A DNA stretch of 64,000 nt from Limnobacter thiooxidans (GCF_036323495.1 NZ_AP028947.1:1-64000), one strand, 5' to 3'. Shown: positions 35,228 through 44,938, numbered from the stretch's first letter. Translations and numbers: made by a program. The notes: a model not told the origin generated them from the sequence alone.

Positions 35228-36169
35228 ATGAGAAACAAGCCTTTGGGCGCTCTTTTCACGGCAATTTTCGTCTTGGCTTTGTCTGCCTGCACAGGCGCCG
35301 TGCGTGCTCCTGAACCTCAGCCAATACCACCCACTGCCGCACCCGCCAAATCACGCGAACCCGTGGTGGCTTTGGTGCTGGGCGGTGGTGGTGTGAAGGG
35401 TTTTGCGCATGTGGGTGTAATCAAGGTGCTGGAAAGCCACGGGATCAAGCCCAACATTGTGGTGGGCACCAGCGCAGGCAGTTTTGTGGGTGCTTTGTAC
35501 GCCAGCGGAATGAGTGCATTCAAACTGCAAAGTGTTGCTTTGGGCATGCAGGAAACGGATATCCGCGATTTGACCTTGAGTAGCCAAGGGTTTTTGATTG
35601 GTGAAAAACTCCAGCAGTATGTCAACACCCAGGTTGGCAACAAATCCATTCAGCAGTTTCCAATTCGGTTTGCAGCGGTGGCCACAGACCTTGAAAGCGG
35701 GGAAAAAGTGGCTTTCAATTACGGCAACGCCGGTCAGGCTGTGCGCGCGTCTTGCAGCATACCCAATGTATTTTTGCCGGCACGCATCGGCAAACGGCAA
35801 TTTGTTGATGGAGGACTGGTCAGCCCGGTCCCAGTGTTGACCGCACGGGACATGGGTGCCGATGTGGTCATTGCAGTGGACATTTCTGCACGACCTCGCA
35901 ATGGCGCCTCTGGAATGGGATGGTGGAGTTTGTTGGACCAAAGCATCAACATACTTAGTCAACAGGCCATACGAACTGAATTGGCTCAGGCCGACGTCGT
36001 GATTCAGCCCAGTGTGCAACATGCGGACGCATTGAATCTGGATCAGCGTCATGAATTTTTGCTGGAAGGCGAAAAGGTGGCGCAGCAGACAATCCCCAAG
36101 ATCAAGGCAGTGATACAAGCCAGCCGTGAACGACTTGCTTCACAAGCAGGTGCACAGGCACGACTCTGA
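35228..36169 (+). CDS. Patatin-like phospholipase lipoprotein (RssA-type)
   Basis: A 313-residue lipid hydrolase. The signal peptide ends in lipobox LSAC, so it is probably a membrane-anchored lipoprotein. The patatin domain has the oxyanion loop GGGGVKGFAH, the nucleophile elbow GTSAGS and the catalytic Asp in VDGGLVSP. All catalytic parts are present. The start is set at ATG 35228, not the TTG at 35216, because the signal peptide then begins MRNK. It likely cleaves acyl chains from phospholipids at the envelope. Confidence 0.88.
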   Translation: MRNKPLGALFTAIFVLALSACTGAVRAPEPQPIPPTAAPAKSREPVVALVLGGGGVKGFAHVGVIKVLESHGIKPNIVVGTSAGSFVGALYASGMSAFKLQSVALGMQETDIRDLTLSSQGFLIGEKLQQYVNTQVGNKSIQQFPIRFAAVATDLESGEKVAFNYGNAGQAVRASCSIPNVFLPARIGKRQFVDGGLVSPVPVLTARDMGADVVIAVDISARPRNGASGMGWWSLLDQSINILSQQAIRTELAQADVVIQPSVQHADALNLDQRHEFLLEGEKVAQQTIPKIKAVIQASRERLASQAGAQARL

Positions 36170-36219
36170 GTTTTCGAAGTACAATTCGACGTACCGAGAA
36201 AAAAGCAGGGCAAGCTGAC

Positions 36220-36885
36220 ATGGGTTCGCAGACTGACAAACCCAGGATTTTGATCGCTGAGGATCATCCCATGATTTCGATCATGTTGTCCGACATGATC
36301 GGCCAACTGATTTCCGACAGCGAAGTCATTGTTGTCAACAGCATGGAAAAAGCCATCGAAGTGCGTATCCAGCCAGACGTGGTTATCGCGGATCTTGATC
36401 TGCCCGACTCCAAGGGTTTGGGTACCATCAAAGCATTTGCCCAATTGTTCCCTGACTGCCCAAGGTTGATTTGTTCAGGTGTTCTGGATGCAAAGCTTGC
36501 GCTGGAAGCCCAGAATGCAGGTTATCTGTATGTCAACAAGGCCTCTTCTTATCATGAACTTTTGCAGTCCATTCAGTCACTGCTGATTGCAGCCGGGGTG
36601 GTCGATGAACAACCCCGTACCTCTGAAAAAACAAGCAGCGAATTTCATTCCAACATATGCGCACCAGGTTCAGGCAAGCCGTTGACCTGGAAACAGGTAG
36701 AAATCATGCGCAAGACAGCGGAAGGTTTGTCAGCCAAAGAAGTTGCGCGGGAAATGGACATCAGCCCGGATACGGTTCGGGGACACATCAAGGAAATTTT
36801 TCTGCGATTGGGTGCAAAAAACAAGGGGCAGGCAGTGGAAATTTTTATACGCGCCGAACGCAAGGCCCGATTGCTTGATTCCTGA
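36220..36885 (+). CDS. NarL/FixJ-type response regulator
   Basis: A 221-residue two-component regulator. The receiver domain (about 8-125) has the acidic pocket in LIAEDHP, the phospho-acceptor Asp in VVIADLDLPD (near 58), and a conserved late Lys in YVNKAS. The C-terminal LuxR-type helix-turn-helix (about 155-210) has LSAKEVAREMDISPDTVRGH. No kinase gene is adjacent, so its sensor is unknown. AGGG lies about 9 bases before the ATG. The gene order suggests it is separate from the following DUF4197 operon. Confidence 0.93.
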   Translation: MGSQTDKPRILIAEDHPMISIMLSDMIGQLISDSEVIVVNSMEKAIEVRIQPDVVIADLDLPDSKGLGTIKAFAQLFPDCPRLICSGVLDAKLALEAQNAGYLYVNKASSYHELLQSIQSLLIAAGVVDEQPRTSEKTSSEFHSNICAPGSGKPLTWKQVEIMRKTAEGLSAKEVAREMDISPDTVRGHIKEIFLRLGAKNKGQAVEIFIRAERKARLLDS

Positions 36886-36910
36886 CATACAACGGGCTGG
36901 GAGGCCAATG

Positions 36911-37597
36911 ATGAGATTATTCAGAACACTGTTGTTGCTGGTAACTTTTACTGTGACAGGCATGGCCTCCGCGGCTGATCTGTCCGCCATTACCAGCAAG
37001 GAAGCAGTAACCGCACTGCGTACCACACTGACCAAGGGCGCAGAGGCGGCTGTAGGTAGCTTGGGCAAAACCGACGGGTTTCTGGGAAACCCGGCTGCGC
37101 GAATTCAGTTGCCGGAATTTCTGGCGCAAAGCAAAGGCATGCTGAAAATGGTCGGCATGGGTGGCCAACTGGATCAAGTGGAAGTGTCGATGAACAGGGC
37201 TGCTGAAGCGGCAGTTCCCCAGGCCAAAGCCATACTTCAGAAAACAATACAAAACATGACTGTGGAAGATGCCAAGCAAGTTCTAGGTGGTGGCGAGACA
37301 GCAGTGACGGACTTTTTCCGCAGCAAGACGCAATCCGATTTGTACCAGCAATTGTTGCCTATTGTGAAAGGCAAAACCGCGCAGGTTGGCCTGGCCCAGC
37401 AGTACAATGCCTTGGCCGAGAAAGGTAGCCGGTTCGGTTTGGTGAAAGCAGAAGATGCCAACCTGGAAGGGTATGTCACCAACAAGGCGCTCGATGCGTT
37501 GTTTCTAATGGTCGCCGAGGAAGAAAAAGCGATACGTGCCAACCCGGTTGCAGCGGGTAGCGCAGTACTTAAAAAAGTTTTTGGGAGTTTGAAGTGA
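36911..37597 (+). CDS. DUF4197-family periplasmic protein
   Basis: A 228-residue protein with a signal peptide (MRLFRTLLLLVTFTVTGMASAA). The domain shows the family pattern: early LRTTLTKGAEAAVGSLGKTDGF, a central MNRAAEAAVPQAKAIL, and TVEDAKQVLGGGETAVTDFF. Function is unknown in the family. GGGAGG lies 7 bases before the ATG at 36911; an ATG one codon earlier is possible. Its stop overlaps the next gene's GTG start, so the PCu(A)C protein is translationally coupled. Confidence 0.85.
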   Translation: MRLFRTLLLLVTFTVTGMASAADLSAITSKEAVTALRTTLTKGAEAAVGSLGKTDGFLGNPAARIQLPEFLAQSKGMLKMVGMGGQLDQVEVSMNRAAEAAVPQAKAILQKTIQNMTVEDAKQVLGGGETAVTDFFRSKTQSDLYQQLLPIVKGKTAQVGLAQQYNALAEKGSRFGLVKAEDANLEGYVTNKALDALFLMVAEEEKAIRANPVAAGSAVLKKVFGSLK

Positions 37598-38160
37598 AAT
37601 CAGTGACTTATCTGGCAGCCTTGTCTGCCATCGCCTTGATTGCAGCCTGTTCGGAAAACCACGACCATGCGGGACATGCTGAGCACACGAATGATGCTCC
37701 TGCAGCGGTGGAAGCCGTTGCAGCGCCTTCACAGGTTCAAGACGGCATTTCTGTGCAGAACGCCTGGGTACGCCCTACCGTGGGTGAACAGGATGCCACA
37801 GGCGGCTATTTGACCATCACCAGCCAGGAACCACTGGCGTTGGTGGGGGTGGCTTCACCTGCGGCAGAAATTTCTGAAGTGCATGAAATGAAAATGGATG
37901 GTGACATCATGCGCATGCGCATGGCTGAGCGCATTGAACTGAAAGCAGGTGAACCCCTCGAGTTGAAACCAGGTGGTTACCATTTGATGCTGATGTCCCT
38001 CACCGCACCCATTCAGGCCGGTCAGGAAGTCGAATTGAGCCTCCTGTTTGAAAAGCCAGATGGCAGCAGGATTGAAATGCCCGTGAAAGCCGTAGCAGGT
38101 CAAAATGCTGCGGGCGGTGGACACCATGACCAAGATGGCCATGGCGACCACAAGCATTAA
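37594..38160 (+). CDS. PCu(A)C-type copper chaperone lipoprotein
   Basis: A 188-residue lipoprotein (lipobox IAAC) of the PCu(A)C/DUF461 family. These proteins deliver Cu(I) to cytochrome oxidase. The domain (about 52-165) has the family's H-x(n)-M-x(n)-H-x-M-type ligands: HEMKMDGDIMRMR and GGYHLMLM. His-rich segments after the lipobox (NHDHAGHAEH) and at the C-terminus may store metal. The start is GTG, preceded by GGGAG at 6 bases. It converges with the TonB-dependent receptor gene. Confidence 0.9.
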   Translation: MKSVTYLAALSAIALIAACSENHDHAGHAEHTNDAPAAVEAVAAPSQVQDGISVQNAWVRPTVGEQDATGGYLTITSQEPLALVGVASPAAEISEVHEMKMDGDIMRMRMAERIELKAGEPLELKPGGYHLMLMSLTAPIQAGQEVELSLLFEKPDGSRIEMPVKAVAGQNAAGGGHHDQDGHGDHKH

Positions 38161-38163
38161 GAT

Positions 38164-40263
38164 TTAGAAAGCCAGTTTGACACCCACCAAGGCAGAACGC
38201 CCGGCCAAGGGGGTGTAACCCCGAACCGTGTTCAGGGTAGTGGCCGAGAACGCCAGTTCATTGGTCAGGTTTTGCAGGTTGGCGAATACTTCGCCACCTG
38301 TTGTTCCCCAAGTGAAAGCCTTGCCCACGCGCAGGTTCACAAGCTGATAGGCGTCAACCTGGGTGTCGCCTTCGCCAGCTTTGCTTTTGTCAACCCAGAT
38401 GATTTCTGGCGTCACTGTCCATCCCTGCTGGCTGTAAGCCAAGCTGGCCAGAACGCGCTGCGGGCTGATGCGTGGCAGGTTGCCACCGCCATCGGTGCGT
38501 TTGCCACGAACCAGATCGTACTGAATGGCTGGTTTAACTTGACCTGCACCCAGCTTGTAAGCTGTTTGGTAGCCGATTTCCAAGCCTTGAAACTCGGCGG
38601 GTACGGCGGTGAAATCAAACACCTGGAGCACTTCACCGGTGGTGGGGTCTGCATCCCCATCCTCGTTTTCGTCAAAAATTGAATCAGCACCGGTGCGGCC
38701 AATAAGGGCAATGTAGTTGCTGTAGCGGCTGGCAAAGGCGGTGGCGTTGAATTTTGATGCGCCTTGTGCCCAAGTACTGGTCAGTTCAAAATGGCGACCA
38801 CGTTCTTCTTCAAGGGTTGGGTTGCCCTTCTCATAGGCATCGGTGGCCACATGCACACCGTCGGCATATAGTTCGAAGCTGGAAGGTGCACGTTCAACAC
38901 GAGAAACCGACCCGCCCAGGGACCAGCCATTTCCGATGGGGGTTGTGTACCCCAATGACAGGGAAGTGGGGCTGAACGCGCGATTAATGGCTGGACCTGC
39001 GGTAACACCGGCACCAGCCACGGGCCCAGTCAAGCCGGACAAACCGCTGCTGGCGGCATTCACGTCTACCTGATCCACCCGAACACCAAACTCGAATACG
39101 CCACTGTTCGTCTGGCTTGTGCTTGCACGGAAGATGCTGAACAGTCCGGTTTGATCGGTGCTGGTATTCGGTACGAAAGCTTCGTCACCAATGGCAGAAA
39201 AATCAGTGCGCTCAAATTGCACACCGGCCTGTGTGCTCACATTCAAGCCAGCCAGTGTGAAGGGGCTTAAGCCCAGCTCGATGCGACCATCCACGCCGTC
39301 ATTGAGAAACACAGTGGCGGGGGTTCCATCTTCAAACTCCTGGTGTTGGTAGTCTGTTTTGGCCAGTCGGTATTTGATGCTTTGAATGGCCTCGCCTTGG
39401 AAATTTTGCTCGCCTTCCAGTGCGTAGCGTTCGCTTTCCATGCCGATTCGAACATCCAGCTTTTTCGGCACGCCATAGTCGTTGTTGTAACGTTCAGCGG
39501 ACACACCCACGTAGCCATTGCCGGTTTGAATCGATGCGCCGATTGCTGCCCCATCTGATCTGGATGAGGAGTTTTGAACACGCCGACCAGTGACGCCATC
39601 GGGGTCAGTGAAAGTGGGGGTTTCAAGGTCGCCGGTGGTGCGTTTGAAACCATCCAGGTGAATGCTGACCCCTTGCCCCAGACCACCATCAAGCTTGAAG
39701 CCGCCCGCGGTTTGATCGGCTGCACCACCGCCCAACAGGTTGACTTCACCCTGTAGGCCTTGAACCGGTTTGCGGGCAATGCGCTGGTCTACCAGATTGA
39801 CCACGCCACCCACGGCGTTGCCACCGTAGGCCAGTGCAGCAGGCCCACGCAGTATTTCAACCTGGTGCAGGGCAAACGGGTCTACGGGCAAGGCGTGATC
39901 GAAACTGAGTGCGGATACATCTACTGTGGCTGCCGAGTTGCGCAGAATCTTGATTCGATCCGAGTCCTGACCACGAACAATCGGCCGGCTTGAGTTGGGG
40001 CCAAAGCCAGTGGCTGAAATGCCGGGTTGATAGCGCAGTGCCTCACCCAGCGTGCTGGCGCCACTGGCGTTCAGTTCATCGTCGCCTACGACAGAGAAAG
40101 GTTTGGTGATGGATTCAGGCTGTACGGCTGTGCCGGTGACCACCACAGACTCAAGCACCGCCAAGGGTGCAGATTGTTGGGCCTGGGCCAATGTGTGTGC
40201 TTGTGCGATAAAAAGCAGGCTGGCCAAGGCAACGGCCCGGCGTTCAAATTGAATTCGGTTCAT
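38164..40263 (-). CDS. TonB-dependent outer-membrane receptor, probably metal-related
   Basis: A 699-residue receptor with signal peptide, a plug domain (about 40-150) and a 22-strand-type barrel ending in VKLAF with the terminal Phe typical of outer-membrane proteins. The start at ATG 40263 has AGGAAA 6 bases before it; a longer reading from 40326 would add 21 residues before the signal peptide. The upstream small His-containing protein and the convergent PCu(A)C gene point to zinc or copper uptake (ZnuD-like). Ligand not proven. Confidence 0.88.
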   Translation of the reverse strand: MNRIQFERRAVALASLLFIAQAHTLAQAQQSAPLAVLESVVVTGTAVQPESITKPFSVVGDDELNASGASTLGEALRYQPGISATGFGPNSSRPIVRGQDSDRIKILRNSAATVDVSALSFDHALPVDPFALHQVEILRGPAALAYGGNAVGGVVNLVDQRIARKPVQGLQGEVNLLGGGAADQTAGGFKLDGGLGQGVSIHLDGFKRTTGDLETPTFTDPDGVTGRRVQNSSSRSDGAAIGASIQTGNGYVGVSAERYNNDYGVPKKLDVRIGMESERYALEGEQNFQGEAIQSIKYRLAKTDYQHQEFEDGTPATVFLNDGVDGRIELGLSPFTLAGLNVSTQAGVQFERTDFSAIGDEAFVPNTSTDQTGLFSIFRASTSQTNSGVFEFGVRVDQVDVNAASSGLSGLTGPVAGAGVTAGPAINRAFSPTSLSLGYTTPIGNGWSLGGSVSRVERAPSSFELYADGVHVATDAYEKGNPTLEEERGRHFELTSTWAQGASKFNATAFASRYSNYIALIGRTGADSIFDENEDGDADPTTGEVLQVFDFTAVPAEFQGLEIGYQTAYKLGAGQVKPAIQYDLVRGKRTDGGGNLPRISPQRVLASLAYSQQGWTVTPEIIWVDKSKAGEGDTQVDAYQLVNLRVGKAFTWGTTGGEVFANLQNLTNELAFSATTLNTVRGYTPLAGRSALVGVKLAF

Positions 40264-40349
40264 GTTCTTTTCCTGAAATGCAATGGGAGGCTGCGCCACC
40301 CACAGGGCAGCGCAACGACTGTTCATCTTTTAAAAAGGGGTAAAAACTT

Positions 40350-40691
40350 TCAGGAAAAGCGGGGTGGATCGCGCACACGGACGCGCTGGGCGAACAGGGT
40401 GTTTCGAGGTGGTACAAGCTCGATTGAGCGTGCGGTCAATGTGGCTTGCAGGGGCAAGGCACAGGTAGCCGGATAAGCTGGGGTTGCTGCGTGTGCAGTG
40501 GTTAGCCCATCAAACAGCAGACAGGAATGAAGCAGGTCGGCACTGATGTGAGCATCACCATGCACGCTGGTGTGCGACTGTGCCCCGTGCTGTAATTGTT
40601 CCCGGTGTTCGATGCTGTGGGCAAGACCTGCCCATTGCGCGGCCAGCAAGGCCAGCGCGATGAGCATGTGTTGAAACCAGCGGGAATTCAT
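40350..40691 (-). CDS. Small periplasmic protein upstream of the receptor
   Basis: A 113-residue protein with a signal peptide (MNSRWFQHMLIALALLAAQ) and His-rich segments (AHSIEHREQLQHGAQSHTS, then HGDAH), resembling DUF2946-type proteins near metal receptors. It lies 86 bp upstream of the receptor start on the same strand, likely one operon. The start at ATG 40691 is preferred over a TTG at 40718. Metal binding is inferred from histidines. Confidence 0.65.
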   Translation of the reverse strand: MNSRWFQHMLIALALLAAQWAGLAHSIEHREQLQHGAQSHTSVHGDAHISADLLHSCLLFDGLTTAHAATPAYPATCALPLQATLTARSIELVPPRNTLFAQRVRVRDPPRFS

Positions 40692-40760
40692 GAAAATGAG
40701 TACATCGGTGAACTGCAATTTGATTAGTGTACCAAAGCTGTCAAGCCGGGTGAGCCTGGC

Positions 40761-41669
40761 CTAGCCTTTGGCCTTTTGCTTGAGTTGGGCAAGCCGCTGG
40801 TCATTGGCTGTCCAGATGTCACCGATCCAGGTCTTGAATCTGTTCTTGAATTCCAGATCGCCCCGGAAGTCGCCCGCGATCATGTCTTTGGGAATAGGCA
40901 GAATTTCAACATGAACCTGCATGTTCGGCTGCTTGCCGCACAGCCAGGACCAGGTGGTGTTGCCGGTGCTGGGGCCATAGGCAATGGTCACATTCACCAT
41001 GCCTTCAAACTGTTCACCCATGGCATTCAGGGATGCAGACAGGCCACCGTACTTGGGGCCCAACAGGTGTGTGTAGGGTGATTTTGTTTTTGATTTCTTG
41101 GCGGGTGTGAAGCGGGTGCCTTCCAGAAAGTTGATCACTGTAACCGGGCTTTCCTTGTACACTTCGCAGGCTTTGCGGGTGGTCTCAAGGTCTTGTGTGG
41201 CCAGTGCGGGGTTGCGGGCGATTGCGCTGCGGCTGTGGCGTTTCATGAAGGGAAAGTCCATGGCCCAACACACCAAGCCCACAATCGGTACCCAGATCAA
41301 TTCCTTTTTCAGGAAAAAACGCCCAAAGGGGCTGTGGCCATGCAGCACGTCAAATAACACCACGATGTCTGCCCAGGCTGAGTGGTTGCTGATCACCAGA
41401 TAGCTGCTGTTGGGCTTGAACTGGCCGTGAATTTCAACTTGCCCTTGTTGCCCATGCAGCAGTTTGTAAAGCCGTTTGTTCGAACCCACCCACCAGGTGG
41501 CAATTTGCACGCAGCAGTTGGATGCCACGCGTTGTACCCGGTACACCGGCACCAAACGCAGCAGGATGAATGGAAACATCACGATGAACCAGAAGGTGAT
41601 GCACAGGCTCATCAGTGTGACGGTGAGCACGCCCACCAAGGGGGCTGGAAGAATTTTGGACAGGGACAC
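40761..41669 (-). CDS. Phospholipid acyltransferase (PlsC/YihG-like)
   Basis: A 302-residue membrane acyltransferase. It has an N-terminal hydrophobic segment, the catalytic H-x4-D motif in ISNHSAWADIV, and the substrate motif FLEGTRF. The pattern matches YihG-like acyltransferases that acylate lysophosphatidic acid or alter phospholipid composition. It lies at the end of a long minus-strand series and is preceded by a nested inverted repeat (41675..41742). Confidence 0.88.
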   Translation of the reverse strand: MSLSKILPAPLVGVLTVTLMSLCITFWFIVMFPFILLRLVPVYRVQRVASNCCVQIATWWVGSNKRLYKLLHGQQGQVEIHGQFKPNSSYLVISNHSAWADIVVLFDVLHGHSPFGRFFLKKELIWVPIVGLVCWAMDFPFMKRHSRSAIARNPALATQDLETTRKACEVYKESPVTVINFLEGTRFTPAKKSKTKSPYTHLLGPKYGGLSASLNAMGEQFEGMVNVTIAYGPSTGNTTWSWLCGKQPNMQVHVEILPIPKDMIAGDFRGDLEFKNRFKTWIGDIWTANDQRLAQLKQKAKG

Positions 41670-41674
41670 TTTGG

Positions 41675-41742
41675 AGATCCGGGCGCAGGGTTAGGTCAAC
41701 TCAATTGCTTAACTAAATTGAGAAGTCAAGCAGCCCGGATCT
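41675..41742. repeat. Nested inverted repeat between phoD-type and acyltransferase genes
   Basis: Outer arms AGATCCGGGC and GCCCGGATCT (41675..41684 and 41733..41742) and inner arms CTCAATT and AATTGAG (41700..41706 and 41716..41722) are perfect complements. No T-run follows, so a simple terminator is unlikely; an attenuator, RNA structure or protein site are options. Confidence 0.5.
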
Positions 41743-41756
41743 TACCTCAGAAATGT

Positions 41757-43496
41757 TCAAACACCCAGCAGGCTGGTGACCACGTTCACCGGGTAAAGGC
41801 CTTGAGGCGTAATGCGGTTGGCCCCGTCGGCCACCTCGAAACTTGCCGACAACCTTTCCGATCCACCCCGTTCAAGAATAGTGCTGACCGCCCAATATTC
41901 ACAGGTGGTTTTGTCCTCAGCCACACGTAACACACTGTAGCCACGTTCGGTCACGTTTACATGCTTGATGTGCGGGCTGGTCAGGCGGATGGCCTGAATG
42001 ATCTGGTTGGGCAGGTCAAGGCCGGGTGAGGTGACCGAGGTCACCACGAATTCAGTGGCCACGCTGCCCTGCCCAGTCAGTGGGTTGTAACCGCCCACCT
42101 GATTGAGAGGCAGGTTGGGGTTGTCGGTGATGTCGGCCACCCAGCTGGTGTGCACATCGCCTGTCAGAATAACGACGTTGTCGATTGCGGCACCCCCATC
42201 GCTGCCACGCAAGGCGTTGATGATGCGCTGGCGTTCGGCGCTGTAGCCGTCCCAGGAATCGCCATTCAAGCCTGATGGTGCAAGCAGTTCACCAAGTTGG
42301 GCAGGTGCCGGGTTGTTCAAGCCAGGCTTGATGATCCACTGGTGAAACACCACCTGGTTGCCAATCAGCTTCCACTGGGCCTGCGAGCCTCGCATGCCGT
42401 TGATCAGGAAGTTGTATTGCTCTTCGCCAATCATGGTTCGATCTGGCTGGCTGGCCACACCATCGGTGGGGTTCACAGGCGTTGCGGCTTCAATGTCGCG
42501 GTCAAACAGGCGGGTGTCGAGCAAGAACAGGTCGACCATGTCGCCAAACTGCACTCGGCGGAATATCTTGGCGCGGTTGCCGGGCTCGGGCAGGCGAATC
42601 GGCATCCACTCATCGTAAGCCCGTTGCGAGAAACCTTTGCGTTGTTCCCAGACACCCTCCACACCTTCGGTGTGATTTTCTGCACCATCGCGGTAGGAGT
42701 TGTTGGTGGACTCGTGGTCGTCCCAAATCGTGATGAAGGGAAAACGTTCGTGCAGTTTCTGCAGGTCGGGGTCTTTCTTGTACTGAGCGTGGCGGGTGCG
42801 GTAATCCGCCAGCGTGATGATTTCCGTGGCTGGTTCGTATTCGCGGACATTGCCGTATTCGCCGCTGCCATATTCGTAAATGTAATCGCCCAGGTGAATG
42901 ATCGCGTCGATGTCATCACGCTCGGCCAGCTTGGCATAGGCGTTGAAAAACCCGTGCGCCAGGCTGGAACAACTGACCACGCCGAAGTTCAGCGGGCGCT
43001 TGTTGCCGGCTGCCGGTGTGGTGCGGGTGCGGCCCACAGGGCTGGTTTTTCCGTTGCTGCGGAATTGATAAAAGTACACGGTGTCTTGTTGCAGACCGTT
43101 GCAAACCAGTTTGACGGTGAAGTCTTGCGCGGCCGTGGTCTGAAAGTCGATGGATTTTACAAAGGTGGTCAGTGCCTCATCTGTAAACACATCCAGTCGC
43201 CCTGCCACTGCATTATCAGTATTCTCAGGGGTGATCCTGGTCCACAGCACCACGCTGTCGAAGGCGGGGTCACCACTGGCCACACTGTGCAAAAACTGCA
43301 CATTCTGGGTGGGCGCGGTATCGCTTGGGTTTGCAGAGCCATTGCCCAATGAATTGTTGTCATCGCTGCCACAACCTTGCAAAAGGCTTAAGCCCGTGAC
43401 ACTGGCTGTGCCAATGCCCAACCCCTTGAGGAATGAGCGGCGGGTAAGCCCTGGGCGTTTCTGGATGCGGCTGCGTTTGCGGCGGGGACCTGACAT
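41757..43496 (-). CDS. phoD: PhoD-type alkaline phosphatase, Tat-exported
   Basis: A 579-residue phosphatase with a twin-arginine signal (RRSFLKGLG) and a lipobox-like Cys soon after. The N-terminal PhoD domain precedes a metallophosphatase core with IIHLGDYIYEYG, a DDHE motif (IWDDHESTNN) and LTGDVHTSW. PhoD uses Ca and Fe to hydrolyse phosphodiesters and monoesters in the periplasm. AAGGA precedes the ATG. It is 41 bp downstream of the PhoX-type gene on the same strand, so the two form a phosphate-scavenging operon. Confidence 0.92.
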   Translation of the reverse strand: MSGPRRKRSRIQKRPGLTRRSFLKGLGIGTASVTGLSLLQGCGSDDNNSLGNGSANPSDTAPTQNVQFLHSVASGDPAFDSVVLWTRITPENTDNAVAGRLDVFTDEALTTFVKSIDFQTTAAQDFTVKLVCNGLQQDTVYFYQFRSNGKTSPVGRTRTTPAAGNKRPLNFGVVSCSSLAHGFFNAYAKLAERDDIDAIIHLGDYIYEYGSGEYGNVREYEPATEIITLADYRTRHAQYKKDPDLQKLHERFPFITIWDDHESTNNSYRDGAENHTEGVEGVWEQRKGFSQRAYDEWMPIRLPEPGNRAKIFRRVQFGDMVDLFLLDTRLFDRDIEAATPVNPTDGVASQPDRTMIGEEQYNFLINGMRGSQAQWKLIGNQVVFHQWIIKPGLNNPAPAQLGELLAPSGLNGDSWDGYSAERQRIINALRGSDGGAAIDNVVILTGDVHTSWVADITDNPNLPLNQVGGYNPLTGQGSVATEFVVTSVTSPGLDLPNQIIQAIRLTSPHIKHVNVTERGYSVLRVAEDKTTCEYWAVSTILERGGSERLSASFEVADGANRITPQGLYPVNVVTSLLGV

Positions 43497-43537
43497 GTGA
43501 AGAATTCCTTGATTCTGGGGGATCAGTTGTTGGGAAA

Positions 43538-44938
43538 TCAGTTGTTGGGTAGGGTGTCGGGTATCAACAACTCGTACAGCATACCCAAGCCAAGGCCATA
43601 TCCGCCTTGCAAGTTCGGGCCACCCCGGTCGCTGGTGAAGTACATGCGCTTGCCGTCGGGGCTGAAGGCGATGCCAGCAATCTCGGATTGGTCCTGCCCC
43701 ACAATTTGCAAGAGGGGCACCAACACGCCATCGGGGTAAACCACCACCACTTGCATGTCGCCGCCGTCTTCAGCCACCAGTACTTCGCCAAAAGGCGTCA
43801 TGGTGATGTTGTCCACGCCCGAAAGAATGTTGTTGGGCGCGGTGGCTGTTGCCATGTCGTAGACCACTTCAATGGTCTGGTTGGTGGTGTTGAGCATCCA
43901 CAAGCGGTCGTCGCCCTTTGTGGCGAAGAACACGCGGTCATTTTGATACCACACGCCCTCGCCCCCATCAAACACGGCGGTGTCGGGCAGTCGGTTTTCT
44001 GTTTGGGGTGCATTGGGGTTTGCTGCATTGACCCAGCTGTAGCGCACGGGGCCGTTCAAAGCCTGTGCCAGGTCGCCCTCAACTTTCAACACCTGCAACA
44101 CGCCCTGGTTCATGTTGGCGCGGGCAGCGCTGCTGGGCCAGTCGCCAGCGGTGGGTACCCAGCGGTAAAAGCGGCCATCGGGCATGTCTTCGGTCATGTA
44201 GAACACGCGGCGCTCGCTGTCGATGGCCACCGCCTCGTGGCTGAACAGGCCAAGTGCCGGCAAAGGGCGTGCGGCCTGAATGCCCAGTGGGTCACATTCC
44301 CACACCAGGCCGGTTGGAATTTCTTCGCAGCTGAGCCAGGTTTTCCAGGGAGTTATTACGCCCGCACAATTGAATGTGGTGTTGCGTAATATCCGGTAAC
44401 TGTCTTCAACGGTTCCGTCCGCCGCAAAAACCAGCGCACTGGCGCCACCCAAACCGGGAACCAGCGCTTCCAGTGGGTTGGTTAGCGGTGCCAGTTCCGG
44501 CACCTGAAAGCCTAAGGTGCCTACGCCCGGCACTTCGCTGTTGGAGCAATAAATCCAGCCGCCGTCTTCACGGGGCACCACGCCCCCGCCATCATTGAAA
44601 ATGTGCCAGGGTGTGGCCCCGCGCGCTGGCGGCAGGTTGCTGATGGCGACCACGCGGGTCGAAAAACCGGCTGCGGTGCGTACGCCGTTGGCATCTGCAT
44701 CACGCAGGGGGCCAATGTTGCGAAAGCGGAACTGGTTGTTGTTCAGTGCAGTGCCGCCAAACCGATTTGTTTCCGAGGCAGTGACACGGCCACCCGTGCC
44801 GCTCAGTGGGTTGTCTGAGCCGGAGCAGCCTGCCAACCACGGCAAACTGCTGGCAGAGGCGCCAAGCAAAAATGTTTTGAGCAGGTTGCGTCGACGAACG
44901 CTGGGAATCAAGGCGGGTGAAAACGACATGGCGGGCAT
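43538..44938 (-). CDS. PhoX-type (DUF839) phosphatase, Tat-exported
   Basis: A 466-residue beta-propeller protein of the PhoX/DUF839 class. A Tat-like signal (RRRNLLKTFLLGASASS) is followed by a lipobox-like AGCSG. The body has motifs typical of the family: HEAVAIDSERRVFYMTEDMPDGRFYRW, GGEGVWY and IAFSPDGKRMYFTSDRGG. PhoX uses Ca and Fe. The start is ATG 44938, or 44929 three codons on. It leads the operon with the PhoD-type gene. No unmistakable Pho box is seen upstream. Confidence 0.85.
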   Translation of the reverse strand: MPAMSFSPALIPSVRRRNLLKTFLLGASASSLPWLAGCSGSDNPLSGTGGRVTASETNRFGGTALNNNQFRFRNIGPLRDADANGVRTAAGFSTRVVAISNLPPARGATPWHIFNDGGGVVPREDGGWIYCSNSEVPGVGTLGFQVPELAPLTNPLEALVPGLGGASALVFAADGTVEDSYRILRNTTFNCAGVITPWKTWLSCEEIPTGLVWECDPLGIQAARPLPALGLFSHEAVAIDSERRVFYMTEDMPDGRFYRWVPTAGDWPSSAARANMNQGVLQVLKVEGDLAQALNGPVRYSWVNAANPNAPQTENRLPDTAVFDGGEGVWYQNDRVFFATKGDDRLWMLNTTNQTIEVVYDMATATAPNNILSGVDNITMTPFGEVLVAEDGGDMQVVVVYPDGVLVPLLQIVGQDQSEIAGIAFSPDGKRMYFTSDRGGPNLQGGYGLGLGMLYELLIPDTLPNN

